64,000 nucleotides of DNA from Burkholderiaceae bacterium (GCA_947447945.1 CANFLR010000005.1:1-64000), one strand, 5' to 3'. Positions 25,938 through 36,254 are shown, counted from the first letter of the stretch. Numbers and translations are program-made. The notes: a model not told the origin generated them from the letters alone.

Positions 25938-28900
25938 ATGTCTAATGCATTAAATCTAGTACCCCCCATACCCGCTCCACGGGCTGGGCAGCGCTTTACC
26001 TTTTCTGGTCTGGTTGGATCTGCAGATGCCGCCTTAATTGCCCAGTCAGCCATTCGCTACCGAACAAATTTTTCAGTCATGGTTGTTTTTTGTGCCTTGG
26101 CGCAAGATGCCCAGCGACTCCTGCAAGAAATCCCTGCTTTTGCCCCACAACTCAAAACTCGTCTTCTCCCAGATTGGGAAATCCTTCCATACGACCACTT
26201 TTCACCGCATCAAGATTTGGTTTCCGAGCGCTTGGCTACGCTGTATGAGTTGCTTAACGGCAGTTGTGACATTGTGTTGGTTCCCGTCACCACAGCGCTT
26301 CAAAGGCTGGGGCCACCCGATTTTTTATCTGGACATACCTTCTTTTTTAAACAAGGTGACAGGCTAAATGAAGCAGCCTTGAAGCTACAACTCCAACAAG
26401 CTGGCTATGACCCCGTCAGTGCAGTAATGCGACCGGGCGAGTACAGTATTCGAGGAGGGTTAATTGATTTATTTCCGATGGGATCTAGCCTCCCATACCG
26501 CTTAGATTTATTTGGTGATGATATAGAGCAAATCCGCGCCTTTGACCCGGATAGTCAAAGGAGTCTCTATCCAGTTAAGGAGGTGAGACTGCTACCAGGA
26601 CATGAATTTCCTTTTGATGACACTTCAAGAACCGCTTTTAGGGGGCGCTGGAGGGAGGAATTCGAAGGAGATCCAACGCGTTGCTCAATTTATAAAGACG
26701 CCAACTTGGGAATACCTAGTGCCGGCATTGAATCCTACTTACCGCTTTTTTTTGAGGAATCATCCAGCCTTTTTGATTTCTTTCCGCGATCCGGAGACCC
26801 AGTTTGGCTTCTGAATGTTGGCGATGTTGATGAATCAATAAAGGGCTTCTGGAAAGATACCCAACAGCGATATGACTTTTTAAAGCATGATCTAGATAGG
26901 CCGATTCTTTCTCCAAAGGCACTATTTCTAGATGCCGATGAATTTTTTACCCAACTTAAGTCTAGGGCACGTCTCGTTCTCAATCGCGAGCCCAATGAGG
27001 AGGATCTCTTTGCAAGCGTCCCAGATGTTGCTGTTCATCGACGTGATGCAGACCCAATTAATCGCTTACGCCAACTCGTCTCTAAAACCAATACCCGCAT
27101 TTTAATTTGTAGCGATAGTGCGGGACGGAATGAATCCATTCGGCAATTACTGAATGAAAGTAACTCCGCTGCAAGTATCGATGGCAAACCTCTCTTCCCG
27201 CTCGAGCCAGAGAGCTTTGCAAGCATTGCAGACTTCATTAAAAGCGACTCTGTTTTTGGTTTGGTCATTGCGCAACTATTTAATGGATTTTCTTGGCCTT
27301 CAGAGAACTTACTGGTCATTACTGAAGCTGAATTATTTACTTCTACTGCACGACAACGGCGCACTAGTAAAGCTAGCGAGAACGCTGATCCTGACATGCT
27401 CTTCAAGGATTTATCTGAGCTAAAGATTGGGGACCCTGTTGTCCATGCCGAGCACGGCATCGGGCGTTACCAAGGCTTAGTTCTACTCAATATCGCAGCG
27501 CCAAAAGAATCACCCATCTTTGAAGAATTTCTTCATCTTATTTATGCAAATGAAGCTACCCTCTATGTGCCGGTACAACAACTGCAAATGGTTACCCGTT
27601 ACGCTGGCTCAGATCCTGATTCAGCCCCACTACATCAACTCGGCTCTGGTCAGTGGGATAAGGCTAAACGTAAGGCCGCCCAACAAATTCGAGATACAGC
27701 AGCGGAATTACTCAGTCTGTATGCTGCTAGGGCTATCCGCAAGGGTCACGCATTTGAATATTCAAGTCATGACTATGCTGCCTTTGCTGAAAGCTTCGGC
27801 TTTGAAGAAACTCCTGATCAAGCAAGTGCGATAACCGCTGTCATTGCGGATATGACTAGTGGCACACCAATGGATCGACTGGTTTGTGGTGATGTAGGTT
27901 TTGGTAAAACTGAAGTGGCACTACGAGCTAGTTTTATTGCAGTGATGGGCGGAAAACAAGTCGCCATTTTGGCCCCAACCACCTTGCTTGCCGAACAACA
28001 TGTTTCAACTTGGAAGAATCGCTTTGCTGATTGGCCAGTAAGGATCGTTGAGCTTTCACGGTTTAAAACTAACAAAGAGATACAAGCTGCATTAGCAGCA
28101 ATTGCTAAAGGTGAAGCCGACATTATTATTGGCACCCATAAACTTCTTTCCAAGGAAACCCAATTCGCCAACTTAGGCCTGGTAGTCATTGATGAAGAAC
28201 ATCGCTTTGGGGTTAGACAGAAAGATGCCTTAAAAGCCTTGCGTGCTGAAGTGGATATCTTGACCTTAACAGCAACCCCCATACCGAGAACACTAGGAAT
28301 GGCAATGGAGGGTTTACGTGAATTTTCGATCATTGCAACCGCCCCTCAAAAACGTTTAGCAATTAAAACTTTTGTCCGCCGTGAAGGCGATGGCGTGATC
28401 CGCGAGGCAATATTGAGGGAAATTAAGCGTGGCGGGCAGGTCTACTTTTTGCACAATGAAGTCGAAACTATTGAGAACCGCAAATATGCATTACAACTTC
28501 TGATTCCTGAAGCCCGCATTAGTGTTGCCCATGGTCAGATGCATGAGCGTGAACTTGAGTCAGTCATGCGTGAATTCGTGACCCAGAGGACCAATATTTT
28601 ACTTTGCACCACGATTATTGAAACTGGTATCGATGTTCCTACAGCCAACACCATCATCATGCATCGGGCAGATAAATTTGGGCTAGCGCAATTACATCAA
28701 CTCCGAGGTCGTGTGGGTCGCTCTCATCACCAGGCCTATGCCTACCTACTGGTACCCGACCTAGATGCCTTGAGTAAGCAAGCTCAACTACGCCTCAATG
28801 CTATTCAAGCGATGGAAGAGTTGGGCTCTGGATTTTATTTAGCAATGCATGACCTAGAGATCCGCGGAGCCGGTGAGGTGCTGGGCGATAAGCAGTCAGG

Positions 28901-29471
28901 TGAAATCCATGAAATTGGCTTTCAGCTCTATACCGAAATGCTGAACCGTGCAGTGAAATCCCTGAAGAGCGGTAAGGAGCCTGATTTATTGGCTCCTTTG
29001 CAAGCAACAACAGATGTTAATTTGGGTATCCCCGCCCTTCTACCCGAAGATTATTGTCCCGATGTGCACGAGCGTCTCTCGCTCTACAAACGATTTGCAG
29101 GAACCCATGATTTTTCTGATCTCATGGGCTTGCGCGAGGAGTTAATTGACCGCTTCGGAGCTCTGCCGGATCAAGCAAAATCATTTTATGAGACACACCG
29201 TCTGCGCTTAGAAATGTCGGGCTATGGCATCAAGAAAATTGATGCTACGCCCACTTCGATACAAATACAGTTCATCCCCAACCCGCCTATCGATCCGCTG
29301 AAGATTATTCAACTTATTCAGACATCTAAGAATATTAAGCTCAATGGACAAGACAAACTTAAGGTCTTACCCGTGAAAGAGCATGACTTTGAAAAACTTG
29401 AGCAGCGCCTGGATAGTATTCGCAAGATTCTCAAAAGCCTTCATCAGTCTGCTACGTTGACCACTTTATAA
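25938..29471 (+). CDS. mfd: Transcription-repair coupling factor Mfd
   Basis: Mfd removes RNA polymerase stalled at DNA lesions and recruits UvrA. Order: a UvrB-like N-terminal region that binds UvrA, the RNAP-interaction domain (about residues 490-560, GDPVVHAEHGIGRYQG), then the RecG-like translocase with Walker A CGDVGFGKTEVA, DEEH box and TATPIPRTL, and a C-terminal autoinhibitory domain. About 1177 residues, close to the family norm of 1150. The track starts at GTG 25932; the ATG two codons on (MSNALN) is preferred here, though neither has a clear ribosome site. Confidence 0.97.
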   Translation: MSNALNLVPPIPAPRAGQRFTFSGLVGSADAALIAQSAIRYRTNFSVMVVFCALAQDAQRLLQEIPAFAPQLKTRLLPDWEILPYDHFSPHQDLVSERLATLYELLNGSCDIVLVPVTTALQRLGPPDFLSGHTFFFKQGDRLNEAALKLQLQQAGYDPVSAVMRPGEYSIRGGLIDLFPMGSSLPYRLDLFGDDIEQIRAFDPDSQRSLYPVKEVRLLPGHEFPFDDTSRTAFRGRWREEFEGDPTRCSIYKDANLGIPSAGIESYLPLFFEESSSLFDFFPRSGDPVWLLNVGDVDESIKGFWKDTQQRYDFLKHDLDRPILSPKALFLDADEFFTQLKSRARLVLNREPNEEDLFASVPDVAVHRRDADPINRLRQLVSKTNTRILICSDSAGRNESIRQLLNESNSAASIDGKPLFPLEPESFASIADFIKSDSVFGLVIAQLFNGFSWPSENLLVITEAELFTSTARQRRTSKASENADPDMLFKDLSELKIGDPVVHAEHGIGRYQGLVLLNIAAPKESPIFEEFLHLIYANEATLYVPVQQLQMVTRYAGSDPDSAPLHQLGSGQWDKAKRKAAQQIRDTAAELLSLYAARAIRKGHAFEYSSHDYAAFAESFGFEETPDQASAITAVIADMTSGTPMDRLVCGDVGFGKTEVALRASFIAVMGGKQVAILAPTTLLAEQHVSTWKNRFADWPVRIVELSRFKTNKEIQAALAAIAKGEADIIIGTHKLLSKETQFANLGLVVIDEEHRFGVRQKDALKALRAEVDILTLTATPIPRTLGMAMEGLREFSIIATAPQKRLAIKTFVRREGDGVIREAILREIKRGGQVYFLHNEVETIENRKYALQLLIPEARISVAHGQMHERELESVMREFVTQRTNILLCTTIIETGIDVPTANTIIMHRADKFGLAQLHQLRGRVGRSHHQAYAYLLVPDLDALSKQAQLRLNAIQAMEELGSGFYLAMHDLEIRGAGEVLGDKQSGEIHEIGFQLYTEMLNRAVKSLKSGKEPDLLAPLQATTDVNLGIPALLPEDYCPDVHERLSLYKRFAGTHDFSDLMGLREELIDRFGALPDQAKSFYETHRLRLEMSGYGIKKIDATPTSIQIQFIPNPPIDPLKIIQLIQTSKNIKLNGQDKLKVLPVKEHDFEKLEQRLDSIRKILKSLHQSATLTTL

Positions 29472-29506
29472 GTTCAATTAGACGCTACTCATATTATTAT
29501 TAGCTT

Positions 29507-30397
29507 ATGCCTTCACGCTTAACCCTTGTATCTCTATCAGACAAACCCATTTCTTCAGGTTTGGGTGCTGACCTTGCTAAGCATGCTCGCATACTAGGGA
29601 TTGAGTTGCAGCAGATCAGCAAGGATTTGCCGAACTCTCCATATTTTTCGGAGTGGTGGCAAACCTCTGACACTCTGATGCCAGAAGCGCGACTAGTAAT
29701 GCGCAATATAGCGGCTCAACATGATACTGATTTGGCTTTTCTGCATGATGGCTTTAAATCTGAAGAGGTCAAAATTCTGGCGATGGATATGGACTCAACC
29801 TTAATTAATATCGAGTGCATCGATGAGATTGCAGATTTCACTGGGAAAAAAAGTGCTGTTTCAGAAATTACTGAAGCAACCATGCGGGGTGAAATTAAAG
29901 ACTTTGAAGAAAGTTTGCGCAGGCGAGTTGCACTTCTTGCCGGCATTTCTGAAGAGGTATTGGAGTCGGTATATCAAGAACGACTTCGGCTCAATCCGGG
30001 TGCTGCCGAGCTATTACAGGCTGCAAATCACCGAGGAATTTATACCCTACTTGTTTCCGGTGGCTTTACTTTCTTCACTGAAAAACTTCAGAAAACATTA
30101 GGCTTTACACAATCACAAGCAAATACTTTAGAAATTGTTGATGGCAAGCTGACCGGCAAGGTGTTAGGTGACATTGTAGATGGCTCTGCTAAAGCCTCCT
30201 ACCTAACTAAGGTCTGTAGTTTGCTCAATTGCAGTAGATCGAATGCAATCGTCATCGGCGATGGATCTAATGATCTGCCAATGATGCAAGGCTCAGGAAT
30301 CAGCATTGCATTTAGGGCAAAGCCTATCGTCAAAGAAAAAGCCGACGCGGCTTTTGACCGAGTCGGCTTAGATGCTGCCTTACTCCTGATTGCTTAA
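29507..30397 (+). CDS. serB: Phosphoserine phosphatase SerB
   Basis: It is the last step of serine synthesis, a HAD-superfamily phosphatase. The nucleophile motif is MDMDSTLI (about residue 93), motif II is LLVSGGFTFF, and motif IV is IGDGSNDLPMM. The roughly 85-residue N-terminal part is the ACT-like regulatory region seen in gammaproteobacterial SerB. Length 296. No Shine-Dalgarno is seen before the ATG. It converges on the thiolase gene, and a terminator-like hairpin lies inside its last codons. Confidence 0.95.
   Translation: MPSRLTLVSLSDKPISSGLGADLAKHARILGIELQQISKDLPNSPYFSEWWQTSDTLMPEARLVMRNIAAQHDTDLAFLHDGFKSEEVKILAMDMDSTLINIECIDEIADFTGKKSAVSEITEATMRGEIKDFEESLRRRVALLAGISEEVLESVYQERLRLNPGAAELLQAANHRGIYTLLVSGGFTFFTEKLQKTLGFTQSQANTLEIVDGKLTGKVLGDIVDGSAKASYLTKVCSLLNCSRSNAIVIGDGSNDLPMMQGSGISIAFRAKPIVKEKADAAFDRVGLDAALLLIA
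30337..30355. terminator. Terminator-like hairpin inside the serB 3' coding end
   Basis: AAAAGCCG, loop ACG, CGGCTTTT is a perfect 8-bp stem. On the minus strand the stem is followed by CTTTTTCTTT-type sequence, so it could end the thiolase transcript that runs toward serB; there are only about 36 bp between the two stops and no other hairpin. On the plus strand it would lie within serB coding sequence. Confidence 0.4.
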
Positions 30398-30433
30398 GCA
30401 GTTAACTTACACAATCATTGGGACTAAGTGGTG

Positions 30434-31618
30434 TTACAAGCGCTCAAAAATGGTCGCGATACCTTGTCCGCCACCAATACACATAGTCACTAAAGCATAT
30501 TTACCATTAACACGTTGTAATTCATGGATGGCTTTAGTGGCAATCGCCGCACCAGAACAACCAATTGGATGGCCTAAAGCAATCGCACCACCATTCACGT
30601 TCGTCTTCGCAGGATCCAGTCCTAATCCCTTAGTAACTGCCAAGGCTTGTGCCGCAAAGGCTTCATTGGATTCAATTACATCAATTTGATCTAACTTCAA
30701 ACCAGCGCGCTCAAGAGCAATCTTGGTTGCAGGAATCGGACCCTCGCCCATAATATGATTAGGCACGCCCGCTACAGCATAAGAGACCAAGCGTGCGATC
30801 GGTTTATGACCAGCTTTTTTGGCTGTTTCTGCGTCTGCCAAAACAAAAAATGCAGCGCCATCATTAATGCCTGAAGCATTACCAGCGGTAACGCTACCAC
30901 CCTCTTTTTTGAAGACAGCCTTCATCTTCGCTAAAGTTTCCATCGTGGTATCTGGCTTGCAATGCTCATCAGTATCAAAAACAATCTCACCCTTTCGAGT
31001 CTTAATCGTAATTGGAACAATCTGAGATTTAAAACGACCTTCTTTGATTGCATGGGCAGCACGACGGTGAGATTCGACCGCTAATGCGTCCTGCTCTTCA
31101 CGTGTCAACTTCCATTTTTCAACAAGGTTTTCGGCAGTCACGCCCATATGACCAACACCAAAAGGGTCGGTTAAAACCGCAACCATCAAATCCAACATTT
31201 TGGTGTCACCCATCCGCGCACCACTGCGCATCGCTGGTGAACCGTACATGCCGCGTGACATCACCTCTACTCCGCCACCAACGCCGTAGTCGCAATCACC
31301 GAGCATAATTTGTTGGGCAGTTGTCACAATTGCCTGCAAACCTGAACTACACAAACGGTTCAAGGCCATCGCGACAGACTCCATTGGCAATCCCGCTTGA
31401 ATTGAAGCAACGCGGGCAACATAGGCATAACGACTATCAGTCGGGATAGTATTACCAACAGTTACATAGTTGATTAGGGCAGGATCTACTCCAGACCGAG
31501 CGACAGCCTCTTTCATCACAATTCCACCCAGCTCTGAAGGCTCAAAACTACTGAGAGAACCATTAAAGGTGCCAATTGCAGAACGTACTGCACTTAAAAC
31601 AACGACATCACGACTCAT
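30434..31618 (-). CDS. Acetyl-CoA C-acyltransferase (beta-ketothiolase, BktB-like)
   Basis: A thiolase that condenses two acyl-CoA units, supplying 3-ketoacyl-CoA for PHA synthesis or running in reverse in beta-oxidation. Catalytic Cys is in NRLCSSGLQA (Cys90), His in GGAIALGHPIG, and the second Cys in CIGGGQG. I start at the ATG at 31618 (MSRDVVV), giving 394 residues, the length of Cupriavidus BktB, which it resembles more than the linker of PhaA as far as I can judge by eye. It follows rimO in the minus-strand PHA block. The exact substrate range (C4 or C5) cannot be read from the sequence. Confidence 0.88.
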   Translation of the reverse strand: MSRDVVVLSAVRSAIGTFNGSLSSFEPSELGGIVMKEAVARSGVDPALINYVTVGNTIPTDSRYAYVARVASIQAGLPMESVAMALNRLCSSGLQAIVTTAQQIMLGDCDYGVGGGVEVMSRGMYGSPAMRSGARMGDTKMLDLMVAVLTDPFGVGHMGVTAENLVEKWKLTREEQDALAVESHRRAAHAIKEGRFKSQIVPITIKTRKGEIVFDTDEHCKPDTTMETLAKMKAVFKKEGGSVTAGNASGINDGAAFFVLADAETAKKAGHKPIARLVSYAVAGVPNHIMGEGPIPATKIALERAGLKLDQIDVIESNEAFAAQALAVTKGLGLDPAKTNVNGGAIALGHPIGCSGAAIATKAIHELQRVNGKYALVTMCIGGGQGIATIFERL

Positions 31619-31689
31619 GTTAATCCCCTTAGCTGAGTGCTCCAACTGGAGCAAAATTGATCTATCAAGTTCTATTTTGATTCAAAAAG

Positions 31690-33048
31690 TCAAGTTTCGG
31701 CAATTAGGTCATGCCCTTGGGAGTTCACGATGGTCACGCGGACAAATTCCCCGGCCCGATAACGTTTTGATGGCTTAAGGGCTGGCAAAACCCTCACTAA
31801 ACCATCAATTTCAGGGGCATCCCCAGCGGTACGGCCAATGCCACCGCCTTCATCTATCTGATCAATTAAGACATGCATGCGCTTGCCAACCTTCTTTTTA
31901 AGGCGTTGGATGGATATCTCTTCAGCTTTAGCCATAAAACGCGCTTTACGCTGTTCGCGTATTGATTCTGGCACAGCCCCATCGAGCTGGTTGGCTGTCG
32001 CCCCAGCAACTGGTGAATACGCAAAACATCCCGCCCGATCAATTTGGGCTTCATCAAGGAAATTCAATAAATACTCAAACTCTTCTTCAGTCTCGCCAGG
32101 AAATCCAGCAATAAAGGTGCTTCTAATAACCAAATCAGGACAAGTTAAGCGCCACGCCTGAATCCGCTCCAAGTTTTTCTCACCACTCGCAGGGCGTTTC
32201 ATACGTTTAAGGACATCTGGGTGAGCATGCTGCAAAGGGATATCAAGATATGGCAATACGCCATAACCATATTCCGAAAACTCTGCCATCAAAGGCAAGA
32301 TCTCATCAACATGCGGATAGGGATAAACGTAATGCAATCGAACCCAAGCTTGATGTTTACGTGCAATTTGATTCAATGCATTTACCAAATCAAATAAGCG
32401 GGTTTTGACGGGCATGCCATCCCAAAAACCAGTCCGGTATTGAATATCCACACCATAAGCGCTTGTATCTTGCGAGACCACTAAGAGTTCTTTAACACCC
32501 GACTCAAATAGGCGTTCAGCCTCCAGCAGAACCTCGCCAATCGGCCTAGAAACCAAATCACCGCGCATACTAGGAATAATGCAGAAAGTGCAGCGATGGT
32601 TGCATCCTTCAGAAATTTTTAGATAAGCGTAATGCTTGGGAGTGAGTTTTACTCCAATTGGAGGAAGTAAATCTGTAAATGGATCGTGTGGCTTGGGTAA
32701 GTGCAGATGGATTGCCTGCATTACCTCATCGGTTGCATGAGGGCCTGTAACAGCCAAAACTTTCGGATGAATGCTGTGAATGAGATCATCGCCATCAGCA
32801 TTTTTTCTGGCACCAAGGCAGCCGGTAACGATCACTTTACCGTTCTCTGCCAAAGCCTCTCCGATAGCCGAGAGACTTTCCTCAACCGCCGAATCAATGA
32901 ATCCACAGGTATTCACAATTACAAGATCAGCATCAGAATAGTCTTTAGAGGTTTCATAGCCCTCCGCACTTAATTGCGTCAGAATTAATTCTGAATCAAC
33001 CAAGGCCTTAGGACAACCCAGGGAAATAAAGCCAACCTTCCCTGCCAC
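31690..33048 (-). CDS. rimO: Ribosomal protein S12 methylthiotransferase RimO
   Basis: A radical-SAM enzyme that adds a methylthio group to an aspartate of ribosomal protein S12. The N-terminal UPF0004 cluster cysteines are in [15 protein letters not shown] and TGCLG; the radical-SAM triad is in [13 protein letters not shown] (about residue 150); a C-terminal TRAM domain follows. Length 452. The start is GTG at 33048, two bases after the phaR stop, so translation is probably coupled. RimO has no known link with PHA. Confidence 0.95.
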   Translation of the reverse strand: MAGKVGFISLGCPKALVDSELILTQLSAEGYETSKDYSDADLVIVNTCGFIDSAVEESLSAIGEALAENGKVIVTGCLGARKNADGDDLIHSIHPKVLAVTGPHATDEVMQAIHLHLPKPHDPFTDLLPPIGVKLTPKHYAYLKISEGCNHRCTFCIIPSMRGDLVSRPIGEVLLEAERLFESGVKELLVVSQDTSAYGVDIQYRTGFWDGMPVKTRLFDLVNALNQIARKHQAWVRLHYVYPYPHVDEILPLMAEFSEYGYGVLPYLDIPLQHAHPDVLKRMKRPASGEKNLERIQAWRLTCPDLVIRSTFIAGFPGETEEEFEYLLNFLDEAQIDRAGCFAYSPVAGATANQLDGAVPESIREQRKARFMAKAEEISIQRLKKKVGKRMHVLIDQIDEGGGIGRTAGDAPEIDGLVRVLPALKPSKRYRAGEFVRVTIVNSQGHDLIAET

Positions 33049-33050
33049 AA

Positions 33051-33611
33051 CTATTGATTTTCTGCTTTAGTAGCTGGCTGAGCAAACGGGAAGCCAGAAA
33101 AAAGACTTTGCGAACCTTGCATCTGTTCTTGCATCTTGACAAAAAGATCTTTACTTTGCTCCATGTAGTTGCCCATGAGATTTTGCATCATAGGGTTCTG
33201 AAGATTGAGCATCTGCGCCCAAGCCTCAGGACTACTACCAGCTCCCAAACCTTTGGATTGATCGCCTAATTTATTATGGATATCTACAAAGGATTGCATG
33301 GTGTTCTCAAGGTAATTACCCATCAAGCCTTGCATAGAGTTACCGTAAAAACGAATGATCTGCGAAAGCATCTGTGTAGAAAATACTGGCGCTCCACACG
33401 CCTCTTCTTCCAAGATGATTTGCAGCAAAATATTGCGCGTTAAATCGTCTTCCGTTTTGGCGTCCACTACTTTGAATGGCTCACCACCCATTACCAAACT
33501 CTTGATGTCCGATAGCGTGACATAAGAGCTGGTTTGGGTGTCATAAAGACGCCGATTGGGGTACTTTTTGATCAGACGATCTTGACCAACGCGTTTTGAA
33601 CGGGCAACCAT
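33051..33611 (-). CDS. phaR: Polyhydroxyalkanoate synthesis repressor PhaR
   Basis: PhaR binds DNA and PHA granules and represses phasin genes and its own gene until polymer forms. The N-terminal PHB/PHA-accumulation DNA-binding domain has the hallmark [13 protein letters not shown] (about residues 13-25) and YVTLSDIK; the C-terminal half is rich in Gln/Met amphipathic helices ([17 protein letters not shown]) that probably contact granules. Length 186. Start ATG with AGGA 7 nt ahead. A long inverted repeat surrounds its promoter. Confidence 0.95.
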   Translation of the reverse strand: MVARSKRVGQDRLIKKYPNRRLYDTQTSSYVTLSDIKSLVMGGEPFKVVDAKTEDDLTRNILLQIILEEEACGAPVFSTQMLSQIIRFYGNSMQGLMGNYLENTMQSFVDIHNKLGDQSKGLGAGSSPEAWAQMLNLQNPMMQNLMGNYMEQSKDLFVKMQEQMQGSQSLFSGFPFAQPATKAENQ

Positions 33612-33639
33612 ATATTTTTCCTAAATCAATGTACTGCAT

Positions 33640-33698
33640 TGCAACAACGACATAGTGTATCCCTAGTTGATAGAAAAGGTAAATAGGTCGTTGTTGCA
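33640..33698. promoter_or_regulatory. Inverted repeat flanking the putative phaR promoter
   Basis: TGCAACAACGAC at 33640-33651 and its perfect complement GTCGTTGTTGCA at 33687-33698 are separated by 35 bp. On the minus strand the spacer contains TTTACC, 18 nt, TACACT, a plausible sigma-70 promoter for phaR. The arms are good candidates for an operator pair, most simply PhaR itself. It could also act as an attenuated hairpin after phaB. No binding data. Confidence 0.5.
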
Positions 33699-33715
33699 TG
33701 CCTTAAGGGGCAGTT

Positions 33716-34456
33716 TTATCCCGTATGAATACCACCATTTAAGGAGAAATCAGCGCCTGTAGCGTATCCGCCGTCCGCAGAAGCAATCCAGCAGCAGATC
33801 GAAGCAATTTCCTCTGGAGTTCCCAAACGTTTGACTGGAATGCCGGCAACGATCTTCTCAAGGACATCTTCGCGGATTGCCTTGACCATATCGGTACCGA
33901 TATACCCAGGGGAAACCGTGTTAACAGTAACTCCTTTGGTGGCAACTTCTTGAGCCAAGGCCATAGTAAAACCATGCAATCCAGCCTTGGCTGTAGAGTA
34001 GTTAGCTTGACCAAACTGCCCTTTTTGACCGTTTACGGAAGATATATTGATAATTCGACCCCAATTGTTCTCGCACATTCCATCAATCACCTGTTTCGTG
34101 ACATTGAATAATGAGTTCAAATTGGTATCAATAACGGCCTTCCAAGCGTCAGGCGTCATCTTACGAAAAACGCTATCGCGCGTAATGCCGGCATTGTTCA
34201 CCAGAACATCAACGCGGCCAACCTCTGCCTTGACTTTATCAAAGGCTGCAACAGTACTATCCCAGTCGGAAACATTTCCTTCTGAGGCGATAAAGTCGTA
34301 GCCAATAGCCTTCTGCTCTCCAATCCAGCGATCTTTACGTGGAGAATTTGGCCCACATCCTGCAATGACCTTAAAGCCATCTTTAGCCAAGCGTTGACAA
34401 ATAGCAGTACCAATGCCACCCATACCACCAGTTACATATGCGACTTTTTGAGACAT
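33716..34456 (-). CDS. phaB: Acetoacetyl-CoA reductase PhaB
   Basis: It reduces acetoacetyl-CoA to (R)-3-hydroxybutyryl-CoA with NADPH, giving the PHA monomer. Classical SDR features: TGGMGGIGTAI nucleotide loop near residue 9, NNAGITRD, and the catalytic Ser...YSTAK (Ser in ISSVNGQKG). Length 246 is the same as Cupriavidus PhaB. It lies 34 bp after phaC on the same strand, ahead of phaR. Confidence 0.95.
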   Translation of the reverse strand: MSQKVAYVTGGMGGIGTAICQRLAKDGFKVIAGCGPNSPRKDRWIGEQKAIGYDFIASEGNVSDWDSTVAAFDKVKAEVGRVDVLVNNAGITRDSVFRKMTPDAWKAVIDTNLNSLFNVTKQVIDGMCENNWGRIINISSVNGQKGQFGQANYSTAKAGLHGFTMALAQEVATKGVTVNTVSPGYIGTDMVKAIREDVLEKIVAGIPVKRLGTPEEIASICCWIASADGGYATGADFSLNGGIHTG

Positions 34457-34490
34457 ACACTCCCCCTTTTAAAAATGGTAGTTGCCGGTT

Positions 34491-36125
34491 TCATTTCGCT
34501 ACCGGACCGATTTTTTCTTTTACATACTGACCAGGCGCTGGTTCCAACTTCTTATAGTTAGAGTTTCCAAATGTTTTTCTTGCGGCAATTTTCTTTCCGC
34601 CAAAGGAAGATAGCCACTCAACATAGTTAGGCCACCAACTCCCTTTGATTTCTTTGGCAGCAGCAAGCCACTGATCGGCTGACTTAGTAATCTGATTATT
34701 TTCAAAGTAATAGCGTTTATTTTTGGCAGGTGGGTTAATGACGCCCGCAATGTGGCCCGAAGCGCCAAGCACAAAACGGTTTCTACCCTTTAGGATTTGC
34801 GTGGATTGATAAGCTGATTGCCAAGGAACAATGTGATCTTCCTGAGATGCATAAAGATAGGCGGGGCAATTGATTTTACTTAAATCAATTTTTTGACCAC
34901 ATAAACTAAGCTTACCGGGCTTAACCAAGTCATTTTGCAGGTAGGTATGGCGCAAGTACCAGCAATACATTGCTCCTGGCAGATTAGTTGAGTCACCGTT
35001 CCAATACAGCAAATCAAATGGTGGCGGTGAATTACCTTTTAGATAATTTTCCACAACGTAGTTCCACACTAGATCGTTGGGACGCAAAAAAGAGAAGGTA
35101 TTACCTAAATCCAAACCAGACATCATGCCAAATTTTCCGGAATCTCCGCCAATCGAAGCCTCTCGCATCTTGACCGTCGTCTCATCAATAAAGACATCCA
35201 AGATGCCGGTGTTTGTGAAATCGAGTAGCGTTGTAAATAGTGTCAAGCTAGCAATCGGAGTTTCTTTTCGAGCGGCGAGAACAGCTAAGGCAGAGGCAGT
35301 CAATGTCCCGCCTACACAAAAACCAAGAATATTAATTTGTTCCGTACCGCCAATGTCTTTGGCCACCTCAATGGCTTTGATTACACCTTTCCCAACATAG
35401 TCTTCCCATGTCACCTGGCACATTGAATCATCGGGGTTTTTCCAAGAAACCAAAAATACAGTGTGTCCTTGTTCCACCATATAGCGAACAACGGAATTTT
35501 CAGGTTGCAAATCAAGAATGTAATATTTATTAATGCAAGGCGGCACCATGAGGTATGGGCGCTCATACACCGTCTCGGTAAGCGGTGAGTATTGAATCAG
35601 CTCAAATAGCTCACAACGAAAAACCACCTGCCCTGCGGTGGTTGCAATATTTTTTCCAACTTCAAAGGCCGTCTCATCGGTCTGAGAAACCTTGCCTTTT
35701 TTCATATCGCCCAACAAATTTACAATGCCATTTTGAATAGACTGGCCTTGAGAGCTAATGATGTTTTCAAGCACTTCTGGATTGGTGGCAATAAAGTTTG
35801 ACGGCGAAAGTGCATCAATCATTTGCTCGGTGGCGAATAAGATCTTTTGTTTGGATTTTTCATCTGTCTCTACTGCTTTGGCGAGGGCCATAAGATGCCG
35901 CGCATTGAGCAGGTATGTTGCAGCAATGGCTTTGCTCCAAGATGAATGCCATGCCTTGCCAGAGAATCGACGATCCTTGACTTCGACTGCTTCTGGATTC
36001 GTAGCAAGATGCGCTAGCTCAGTGAAATACTCTTTTTGAATTTCTGACAAACGTTCTGGCGGAATCATCGCCATATGGTGAGGCGCTAATGCTGGTGCAG
36101 CCCCTGTATTCGTTCCTGCAAACAT
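34491..36125 (-). CDS. phaC: Class I poly(3-hydroxyalkanoate) synthase PhaC
   Basis: It polymerises (R)-3-hydroxyacyl-CoA into PHA at the granule surface. The lipase-like box with catalytic Cys is LGFCVGGTL (near residue 285), the catalytic Asp lies in SQEDHIVPW and the His in ASGHIAGV. I start at ATG 36125 (MFAGTNTG), with AAGAGA upstream, which gives 544 residues; the track ORF adds 15 residues. The length and lack of an adjacent phaE fit class I. It heads the order phaC-phaB-phaR, with no phaA between. Confidence 0.95.
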   Translation of the reverse strand: MFAGTNTGAAPALAPHHMAMIPPERLSEIQKEYFTELAHLATNPEAVEVKDRRFSGKAWHSSWSKAIAATYLLNARHLMALAKAVETDEKSKQKILFATEQMIDALSPSNFIATNPEVLENIISSQGQSIQNGIVNLLGDMKKGKVSQTDETAFEVGKNIATTAGQVVFRCELFELIQYSPLTETVYERPYLMVPPCINKYYILDLQPENSVVRYMVEQGHTVFLVSWKNPDDSMCQVTWEDYVGKGVIKAIEVAKDIGGTEQINILGFCVGGTLTASALAVLAARKETPIASLTLFTTLLDFTNTGILDVFIDETTVKMREASIGGDSGKFGMMSGLDLGNTFSFLRPNDLVWNYVVENYLKGNSPPPFDLLYWNGDSTNLPGAMYCWYLRHTYLQNDLVKPGKLSLCGQKIDLSKINCPAYLYASQEDHIVPWQSAYQSTQILKGRNRFVLGASGHIAGVINPPAKNKRYYFENNQITKSADQWLAAAKEIKGSWWPNYVEWLSSFGGKKIAARKTFGNSNYKKLEPAPGQYVKEKIGPVAK

Positions 36126-36254
36126 AGTGTTCTCTTTAATTGAATGTTGACATTCTCCTTCTATAAGCATTAATGGGTTATACGCACTAACCCTAGCACT
36201 AGAGGCGAGCTAGTAATTACCCCGAGTTATCTGCATCTGCCAAAAGAATGGAAA

